Shown: positions 6,589-12,000 of the stretch, piece after piece
Position numbering within the stretch: the first letter of the stretch is position 1
How the letters are laid out: the number at the start of each line of letters is the position of its first letter
DNA from: DATGHS01 sp035307785
GTDB lineage: Bacteria; Planctomycetota; Planctomycetia; Gemmatales; Gemmataceae
DNA: 12,000 bases
Assembly: GCA_035307785.1 (NCBI GenBank)
Contig: DATGHS010000174.1
Span: 1-12,000, forward strand
Reading direction: 5' to 3'
Notes under the pieces: model-generated
Databases searched by the model: none
Seen by the model: the letters and a program-made list of their open reading frames with translations, nothing else
Told to the model about the DNA's origin: nothing
Translations under genes and position numbers: made by a program

Positions 6589-6818
6589 GACGAGACTTGA
6601 GCGTTTCTAAGGAAATCGCACACTATGCCGGTTCATTGGTGCGCGCTTGAGGTCTGAATGGTTCTTTCCTAACTGGCAAAAGCTTCGCAACTTCTGTTCC
6701 GTCTAGTCTGCACCGTGGCTTGGTCACAGGACTGCATCTTTTCTTCCCAATTCCCGATTGCCCCTGGCCCCGCGCGCGTTTACAGTGACATAGGATTGCC
6801 ATTGCGCCGAGATTCATC
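6589..6818. other. Intergenic stretch upstream of the DUF1571 gene
   Basis: I see no gene, RNA or repeat in this stretch apart from the tail of the preceding palindrome. It should hold the promoter of the downstream gene, but no good -35/-10 pair with correct spacing was found. TTTACA (6779-6784) and TAGGAT (6791-6796) are isolated weak matches. There is no clear Shine-Dalgarno before the ATG at 6819. Confidence 0.4.
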
Positions 6819-7649
6819 ATGCGCCACAAACTGTTGTTGTTGCCGATCTGCATGGGGCTTTGCTTTCTGTTGATCCCAGACCGCGCCCCGGTGGCCAGCT
6901 CCTCGCAGCCGATTTTGCATAGCTGGGTGGATGACGGCCAGTCGCTGCCCGATGAAGCAACTTTTGCGGAATTGGCAAGAACGGATCCAGTCCTCTTTTT
7001 GGTCGCCTGTCTGCGCCGGCATAATCGTGAAATCCAGTCCTACTCCGGCTTGATGGTGAAACAGGAGCGGATCAAGAATAAGCTCAAAGAGACCGAGGTC
7101 ATCGACTTCTGGTTTCGCGAGAAGCCGTACAGCGTGCTTATGAAATGGCAGTCCGGCTCCAAGTTGTTGCGCGAAGCGAGTTCCACGCTCTATGTCGAAA
7201 ACGAGAATAATGGCAAGGTGCTGATTGTGCCCAATGCCTTCAAGAAACTGGGCAAATACGTCGAGCGCGATCCTGAAAGCGACGAGGTGAAGGGCGCCAG
7301 CCGGTACGGCATTCGCGAATTCAGCATCCGGCAGGGAACCGAACGCACCTGGCTGGCGTGGAAGGCCGCCCAGGAAAAAGGCATTCTGTTCGTCGAATAT
7401 GAGGGCATCAAACCGATTGCCGAACTCGACAACAGGCCTTGTTACGTGCTAAAGCGCACCTGCAAGCCGACGGAAGAAGACGGGATCGCGACCGTAGAAA
7501 TCATGGTGGACACACAAACCTGGCTGCAACTCGGCTCGGTCCTGCGCAATTCCGAAAGCGAATTGATTGGGCGCTACTATTTTACGCAACTGAAGATCAA
7601 CCCGGAGTTCCCGGAAGATCAGTTCACAAAGGATACGGTGCGGAAGTAA
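6819..7649 (+). CDS. Secreted DUF1571 family protein
   Basis: A 276-residue exported protein of a family known almost only from planctomycetes and without a defined biochemical role. The N-terminus MRHKLLLLPICMGLCFLLIP is a clear signal peptide or membrane anchor (about 1-28). The mature part has the DUF1571 pattern: SYSGLMVKQERIKNKLKE (about 76-93), DFWFREKPYSVLMKW (about 97-111), a YVENENNGKVLIVPN turn, and TVEIMVDTQTWLQLG towards the end. The alternation of strands resembles the half-barrel LolA/MucB-like lipoprotein-carrier fold; that comparison is inference. No lipobox is evident. The start is the first ATG giving a signal peptide, without a visible ribosome binding site, as is often the case in planctomycetes. 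It converges on the next gene with 28 bp between stop codons, so it is probably monocistronic. Confidence 0.82.
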   Translation: MRHKLLLLPICMGLCFLLIPDRAPVASSSQPILHSWVDDGQSLPDEATFAELARTDPVLFLVACLRRHNREIQSYSGLMVKQERIKNKLKETEVIDFWFREKPYSVLMKWQSGSKLLREASSTLYVENENNGKVLIVPNAFKKLGKYVERDPESDEVKGASRYGIREFSIRQGTERTWLAWKAAQEKGILFVEYEGIKPIAELDNRPCYVLKRTCKPTEEDGIATVEIMVDTQTWLQLGSVLRNSESELIGRYYFTQLKINPEFPEDQFTKDTVRK

Positions 7650-7677
7650 AGGCATGCCGCGGGCGGCTTCGGCGGAA

Positions 7678-8655
7678 CTACTTCTTCTTCGGCCCAAACA
7701 CCTTCGGCATCGGCAACTCCTTATCAAACGCCTCGATCGGTAAGACGAGCGTCTTTTCAATCTCGCCGCTCTTCGAAACTTCATATGCCATGCCGAACTC
7801 GATGCCGAATTGCTTGCCGTAGCGCAGCCCATTGGGAAGGCGTGGAGTAGAAAGATCTCCAGGATGGTTATTGGCCGGCGTTGGGCCGCCGAGCTCGATG
7901 TTCAGGCCAGCCGCATATTTGTAGGCCCCATCGACAACTCTGGTCCGGAAATGCGCGCGCAGGCGTTGTTGTTCCGGGAGCCAGGTCAGAAACATCAACT
8001 CCGACCGCTCGCGCGGGCCAGTTGCTTTCTGTTCTTTCAGGGATTTTTCGCCCGCTTCTACCATGGCCGCGTCGATAATCTGGGCCTCGTCGCGAAGATG
8101 CTCGTCGTATTTCTTCCGCAACTCATCAACGACCTTGATCATATCTAGCGGATATTCCTTCGTGCCATCGAGCTTTTTCATTTTGGTAGCTGCGAAGGAA
8201 TGGAAGGCCGGGCAGCCGCCGCCGTTGTTTACTTCGATTTCCACGAGAGCGTACTTCGCCTCGATGCCAAGCGGCTTTAGTGAATCCGGCGTTGCGAGTG
8301 CTACGTTGTTGAATCGCCGGCGTTCGCCTTTGTCGCCGGCCGGCAGGTCCAGGTTCGTCTTCGCCGGGTCGTTGTCGGCGGGCACGTATACCCAGCGATA
8401 GCTGCACTCATTATGCGCGAAGCAAAGCTGATTCTTCGGCCCCGTGCGGGCTTCGGAATTGAGGACCGGCTCGGCATCGGAAACCAGAATCCCACTGACC
8501 TTCCCCGGCAACGGTTCGAACTTGCGATTGGGAATGAAGTTCTTGCGATCCGAAACGGTGTTGCGCACGCCGTTTTGGACAGGAAGAGCGGGCAATGCAG
8601 ACGCCAGCCCGACAGATGTTATTAGCGCCAGCAAACGAGTGGCCGAACGCGACAT
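7678..8655 (-). CDS. Secreted protein of unknown function
   Basis: I do not recognise this 325-residue protein. ATG 8655 is chosen because GAGGA (8662-8666 on the reverse strand) lies 6 bases upstream and the protein then begins with a signal peptide, MSRSATRLLALITSVGLASA (cut near residue 20-27). A longer in-frame start at 8796 would bury this. The mature part has three cysteines (78, 84 and 148, in QLCFAHNEC and GGGCPAFHS), a charged helical, possibly coiled-coil stretch at about 171-211 (DMIKVVDELRKKYDEHLRDE), then a strand-rich C-terminal half with FLTWLPEQQRLRAHFRTRV, and a basic GPKKK end. It is probably periplasmic or surface located. It is divergent from the YncE-like phosphoesterase across a 177-bp spacer, so the two may share regulation. 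Coding is supported by the signal peptide, the binding site and the sustained frame. Confidence 0.8.
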   Translation of the reverse strand: MSRSATRLLALITSVGLASALPALPVQNGVRNTVSDRKNFIPNRKFEPLPGKVSGILVSDAEPVLNSEARTGPKNQLCFAHNECSYRWVYVPADNDPAKTNLDLPAGDKGERRRFNNVALATPDSLKPLGIEAKYALVEIEVNNGGGCPAFHSFAATKMKKLDGTKEYPLDMIKVVDELRKKYDEHLRDEAQIIDAAMVEAGEKSLKEQKATGPRERSELMFLTWLPEQQRLRAHFRTRVVDGAYKYAAGLNIELGGPTPANNHPGDLSTPRLPNGLRYGKQFGIEFGMAYEVSKSGEIEKTLVLPIEAFDKELPMPKVFGPKKK

Positions 8656-8832
8656 GAGAATTCCTCGTTTGATTAATGTAACGTTGTCTCGCTGCGCGTC
8701 GCCCTCCGCGCGCCTATCATTCCGACGATGGCAGCCGCTAATCGGTTGCGGGAAATTCATGAGAAATCCTCTGGCGGCCTGGCACGCCGCCAACATAATG
8801 TCTCCATTCGCACTCTCTACTTGGGGATCATC
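8656..8832. promoter_or_regulatory. Divergent promoter region of the secreted protein and the YncE-like/phosphoesterase gene
   Basis: This 177-bp spacer must carry the 5' signals of both genes. On the + strand CATAAT (8794-8799) is a 5/6 match to a -10 box, but the base group 17 bp upstream (CTGGCG, 8771-8776) is a poor -35. On the - strand no convincing pair was found. The ribosome binding sites are GGGGA at 8823-8827 (+) and GAGGA at 8662-8666 (-). No strong palindrome is visible here, unlike most other spacers in the window. Confidence 0.4.
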
Positions 8833-11331
8833 ATGCTGCGCCGCTCGCGAATCATTGTTGTTGTATTGCTAGGGCTGATTTCCATCACCGCCGTCCTGGC
8901 CGGCCGAGAGACGGAAGTTGCTCCGCAGCGGGTTGTGCCCGGCGTGCAGCCGGACGGCTATATCCAGCTCTGGAATCAATGGAAATTGCGGCCGACCGGC
9001 ACACAAGTTGAACTCGGCGACTTCCCAGTGCATATTGAGATTCACCCGAGCGGTGAATGGCTCGCGGTCCTGCACGCGGGCTTTGGCGAGCACGAGATTG
9101 CAATTCTGGATTTGAAAACGGCAAAGCCACGTGTTATTAGCCGGGTGCGCCTTGATCAAGCTTTCTACGGCTTGTGCTTCGCCCCAGACGGAAAGTCGCT
9201 GTTTGCCAGCGGCGGCGAGTACGAGGTCGTGCATCGCTTCGATTTCGAGCAAGGCTACCTGTCGCATCCGAAAGCAATTCGCGTGGCCGAGCAGAGCGAG
9301 AAACTCGTCCCCGGTGGCCTGACGGTCGACCCGGAAGGCAAGACGCTTTTTGTTTGCGGTACATTTGGCAACTGCTTCATGCGCATTTCAGTCGATACTG
9401 GGGAGGTCGCATATCGAAAAATGTTTCCGATGGATGGAGTTGCTAACAAAGAAGCGTATCCCTACGCCTGCCTGCTGGATCACACAGGAAAGCGGTTGTT
9501 CATGAGCCTGTGGAATTGGGCCGAGGTTGCCGTGCTCGATGTTGAAAGCAACAAAATCACCGAAAGATGGGCCTGCGAGAAACACCCCACCGAGATGGCC
9601 CTCTCGCCGGATGGCAAAAAGCTCTATGTCGCTTGTGCGAATTCCACCAAAGTGAGTGTGCTCGATGCCCACAACGGCAAAGGTATTCAGACCCTCTCGG
9701 CAGCACTTTATCCGAATGCACACGTTGGCAACACGCCGAACAGCATATGCCTGTCGCCCGACGGCAAGCTTCTCCTCGTTGCTAACGCCGATGCGAATAA
9801 CATAGCGGTCTTCAACGTGGAGAAAGAAGCCGTGGCTCTGGGGTTTATTCCGGTCGGCCAATATCCGACTTCCGTGCGCATGGGCAAGGACAAAAAGATT
9901 TACGTCGCCAATGGCAAAGGCATTCTGCCGAAAGCCAACCCGCACGGGCCGAACGAAGTTCTGCCGACGAATTTGAAGACGATGGAGGAATACATCGGCG
10001 GCATCTTCCGTGGCTGCCTGAGCGTGATCGATATGCCTTCGCCGCAGCAGATGGAGCTACTCACCAAGCGGGCCTATGCATGTAGTCCGCTGCGCGAAGA
10101 CAACGGCGTCGGGGGCGAAGTTCCGGCCGACAACCCGATTCACGCCAAGCTAGGCTACGGCAGCCCGATCAAGCACGTGATCTACATTATCAAGGAAAAC
10201 CGGACCTACGATCAGGTCTTCGGCGACATTAAGGAGGGCAACGGCGACGCGAACCTGTGCCTGTTCGGGGAAGAGGTGACGCCAAACCATCACAAGCTGG
10301 CCCGCGAATTCGTGCTGCTCGATAACATTTATTGCGATGGCGAAGTCTCGGCCGACGGGCACCAGTGGAGCATGGGCGCGTATGCCACCGATTTCGTGGA
10401 GAAATACTGGCCGCTTTCCTACCGCGGCAGCCCGTTCAAGAAATTCGGCTACCCGTCGGAAGGGAACATGGACGACATCGCTCGCGGGGCTGAAGGGTAC
10501 ATCTGGGATCGTTGCGCTCAGGCAAACGTCAGCTACCGCAGCTACGGCGAATGGACCCAGCCAGGCAAAACAGAAAAGGATCCGGCCAAGGCGCTCGTCC
10601 CGGCTCTCGTTGGCCACATCGACGAAGGTTTCCGCGGCTGGGACCTCGATTTTCTCGACCAGAAACGGGCTGATCGCTTTATTGAAGAATTGGACGGATT
10701 CGGCAAGAAGGGCGAGATGCCGAGTTTCATCATCCTTCGTTTGCCGAACGACCACACCGCGGGCACGCGCATCGGCAAACCGACTCCACGGGCGATGGTG
10801 GCGGACAACGACCTGGCCCTCGGCCGCGTGGTCGAGGCTATCAGCAAGAGCCCATTCTGGAACGACACCGCGATTTTTGTGATTGAAGACGACGCCCAGA
10901 ATGGGCCGGACCACGTTGATGCGCACCGCGTATTGTCGCTGGTGATTTCGCCTTACACGAAGCATCATTTCGTCGATTCGACACTGTATTCCACCAGCAG
11001 CATGTTGCGGACAATGGAATTGATTCTCGGACTGAAGCCGATGAGCCAGTTCGACACTGCTGCACGGCCGATGTTCAACTCTTTTCAGCCGAAGCCGGAG
11101 CTAAGGCCGTTTGCTCATGTGCTGCCGGCAATTAAGCTCGACGAGAAAAACACGAAATTGGCCTGGGGCGCCGATTTGTCGGAGCAATGGAACTTCGCCA
11201 AGGAAGATCAGGTCGATGACTTACTTTTGAACGAAGTGATCTGGCGAAGCGTCCGCGGGCCCGAGTCAAGGATGCCGCCGCCTGTGCGAGCCGCGTTCTT
11301 TAGACCAAAGCTCAAGACGGATGATGATTAG
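8833..11331 (+). CDS. Exported YncE-like beta-propeller fused to phosphoesterase (bifunctional YncE/alkaline phosphatase family protein)
   Basis: An 832-residue exported two-domain protein. A signal peptide (MLRRSRIIVVVLLGLISITA, about 1-24) precedes a YncE/YVTN-type beta-propeller (about 40-370) with repeating blade motifs FAPDGKSLFASG, VDPEGKTLFVCG, LSPDGKKLYVAC and LSPDGKLLLVAN. The second domain (about 445-790) is of the phosphoesterase family that includes phospholipase C and acid phosphatase AcpA. KHVIYIIKENRTYD supplies the Glu455-Asn456 metal pair. DGEVSADGH (502-510) has the likely nucleophile region around Ser506. LRLPNDHTAGT and EDDAQNGPDHVDAHR give the second metal site (Asp686-Asp687). 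It should hydrolyse a phosphomonoester or diester outside the cytoplasm; the substrate is unknown, and the propeller may bind ligand or partner. ATG 8833 is chosen for the signal peptide and GGGGA 5 bases upstream; ATG 8728 would add 35 unlikely residues. It is divergent from the unrecognised secreted protein. Confidence 0.9.
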   Translation: MLRRSRIIVVVLLGLISITAVLAGRETEVAPQRVVPGVQPDGYIQLWNQWKLRPTGTQVELGDFPVHIEIHPSGEWLAVLHAGFGEHEIAILDLKTAKPRVISRVRLDQAFYGLCFAPDGKSLFASGGEYEVVHRFDFEQGYLSHPKAIRVAEQSEKLVPGGLTVDPEGKTLFVCGTFGNCFMRISVDTGEVAYRKMFPMDGVANKEAYPYACLLDHTGKRLFMSLWNWAEVAVLDVESNKITERWACEKHPTEMALSPDGKKLYVACANSTKVSVLDAHNGKGIQTLSAALYPNAHVGNTPNSICLSPDGKLLLVANADANNIAVFNVEKEAVALGFIPVGQYPTSVRMGKDKKIYVANGKGILPKANPHGPNEVLPTNLKTMEEYIGGIFRGCLSVIDMPSPQQMELLTKRAYACSPLREDNGVGGEVPADNPIHAKLGYGSPIKHVIYIIKENRTYDQVFGDIKEGNGDANLCLFGEEVTPNHHKLAREFVLLDNIYCDGEVSADGHQWSMGAYATDFVEKYWPLSYRGSPFKKFGYPSEGNMDDIARGAEGYIWDRCAQANVSYRSYGEWTQPGKTEKDPAKALVPALVGHIDEGFRGWDLDFLDQKRADRFIEELDGFGKKGEMPSFIILRLPNDHTAGTRIGKPTPRAMVADNDLALGRVVEAISKSPFWNDTAIFVIEDDAQNGPDHVDAHRVLSLVISPYTKHHFVDSTLYSTSSMLRTMELILGLKPMSQFDTAARPMFNSFQPKPELRPFAHVLPAIKLDEKNTKLAWGADLSEQWNFAKEDQVDDLLLNEVIWRSVRGPESRMPPPVRAAFFRPKLKTDDD

Positions 11332-11340
11332 CCCGACCGC

Positions 11341-11413
11341 CGTTTGCGGCGTTGCGCTCGCAGACAAATTTCCGCGATGCCGCTACTTGTCGCCGAGCGC
11401 AACGCCGCAAGCG
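11341..11413. repeat. 73-bp near-palindrome between convergent genes
   Basis: Bases 11341-11360 pair with 11394-11413 over 20 bp with one G-U pair. The core arm is TTGCGGCGTTGCGCTCG (11344-11360), perfect with 11394-11410. After a 2x2 mismatch the same axis continues with GACAA/TTGTC (11363-11367 with 11387-11391), so it is one long hairpin rather than two arms by chance. It lies between a + gene ending at 11331 and a - gene ending at 11420, so it could act as a bidirectional terminator or mRNA 3' stabiliser. TTTTCCC at 11414-11420 follows the arm on the + strand but is only a short T-run. Confidence 0.8.
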
Positions 11414-11419
11414 TTTTCC

Positions 11420-12000
11420 CTATTCCATTTTCCACTTCAATATCCCACCAGAAAACCTCGGCTGCAACTTCGCTTCCACTTTCCACTGGCGCGCCATCAC
11501 CGGCTCAAAGGTGACGCGGTTAAAGCGGTTTTGTTGCACAGCATATTTCGATTCCTCAGTTAGCCTTACTCGCTTCCATTCTTTGCCGTCGTGGTACAGG
11601 AGTTGCCATTCGGCCGGCACCCGGCAAGCACCGATACCGGTGTCGTCGAACCAGTAAACGGAGCACGAAGTGAATCTCTTTTCCATCGGGAAGCGGTACG
11701 AGACCCATTCGATAGTGCCGCGATGATCCCACCAGGTCATACGGCGAATATCTTGGTCTTTCGAGGACTTGGGCACCTTGTCATCGTTCAGTTCGGACAA
11801 TGTGTCGGTGGAATTGAGATGCGAAGCGCGAAATTGCACACCACGTATGGTAACCGAACCATCCTCGTTGGACAGTTCTGCCGCTTCCGGCTTTTCGGGA
11901 AGCCAAACGACCATCTGTCCCGGTCCGCGATTCGCCCAGGTGCAATACGGAACCGCCATGAAAGACACCGGCTTGCTGACTAGCTTGTCATCCTTGCCGT
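11420..12000 (-). CDS. C-terminal part of a GH127/DUF1680-like glycoside hydrolase (cut by window edge)
   Basis: The reverse strand is open from the window end to TAG at 11420-11422 and gives the last 192 residues of a larger protein. The sequence GKDDKLVSKPVSFMAVPYCTWANRGPGQ resembles the end of the catalytic region of DUF1680/GH127 enzymes (beta-L-arabinofuranosidase-like), where a PY.WANRG.G.M.VW block is typical. The rest (about 90-192) contains RFTSCSVYWFDDTGIGACRVPAEW and KVEAKLQPRFSGGILKWK. It looks like the C-terminal beta-sandwich often following this block. The internal GTG at 11966-11968 is not taken as the start because the family blocks continue upstream of it in frame. Activity would be removal of arabinofuranose or similar sugars from polysaccharide, probably outside the cytoplasm, but the catalytic residues are beyond the window. 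Family call is from motif memory. It converges on the phosphoesterase gene. Confidence 0.75.
   Translation of the reverse strand, partial: GKDDKLVSKPVSFMAVPYCTWANRGPGQMVVWLPEKPEAAELSNEDGSVTIRGVQFRASHLNSTDTLSELNDDKVPKSSKDQDIRRMTWWDHRGTIEWVSYRFPMEKRFTSCSVYWFDDTGIGACRVPAEWQLLYHDGKEWKRVRLTEESKYAVQQNRFNRVTFEPVMARQWKVEAKLQPRFSGGILKWKME

Noticed and set aside
10150..10968. 272-residue antisense open frame inside the phosphoesterase gene
   Set aside because: It overlaps the catalytic motifs of the real gene on the other strand and shows no recognisable protein features; it is a shadow frame.
11966..11968. GTG as the start of a 182-residue gene at the right edge
   Set aside because: The frame stays open to the window end and the residues upstream of this codon continue a DUF1680-like block, so it is an internal Val codon in a truncated gene.

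Overview
The window looks like chromosomal DNA of a member of the Planctomycetota, most likely class Planctomycetia. Three things point there: two gene families found mainly in planctomycetes (a DUF1571 secreted protein and a YncE-like propeller fused to a phosphoesterase), a moderately high GC content, and intergenic palindromes of types I recall from these genomes, whose translations read like 'GQAFQPDV' or 'SPQRQQG'. I cannot resolve genus or order. I see no tRNA, rRNA, CRISPR array, transposase, phage gene or canonical U-tract terminator.

Layout. 1-573 (-) is the N-terminal 191 residues of a PLP-dependent aspartate-type aminotransferase. A 154-bp divergent spacer with two tandem copies of a 20-bp palindrome separates it from a GT4-like glycosyltransferase (728-2014, +). 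The glycosyltransferase ends inside a perfect 22-bp-arm hairpin and is followed at 50 bp by a DUF4013 membrane protein (2065-2781, +). A 465-bp gene-free stretch holds a block of GTGACAAG-type octamers, a candidate sigma-70-like promoter and a long leader for clpC (3247-5769, +). Another long hairpin lies between clpC and rpe, ribulose-phosphate 3-epimerase (5876-6538, +). A palindrome beginning at the rpe stop codon and a 230-bp featureless spacer precede the DUF1571 protein (6819-7649, +). That gene converges on an unrecognised secreted protein (7678-8655, -), which is divergent from the 832-residue YncE-like/phosphoesterase protein (8833-11331, +). A 73-bp palindrome separates the latter from a converging C-terminal fragment that resembles GH127/DUF1680 glycoside hydrolases (11420-12000, -, runs off the window).

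The genes do not form one pathway. They mix housekeeping functions (amino-acid metabolism, protein quality control, pentose phosphate pathway) with envelope or secreted functions (glycosyl transfer, membrane protein, three exported proteins, glycan hydrolysis). I do not see a clear new multi-gene system. The most unusual signal is in the non-coding DNA: six different families of palindromic or inverted repeats occupy almost every gene boundary, each in one local copy or cluster, and one is translated as the tail of the glycosyltransferase.
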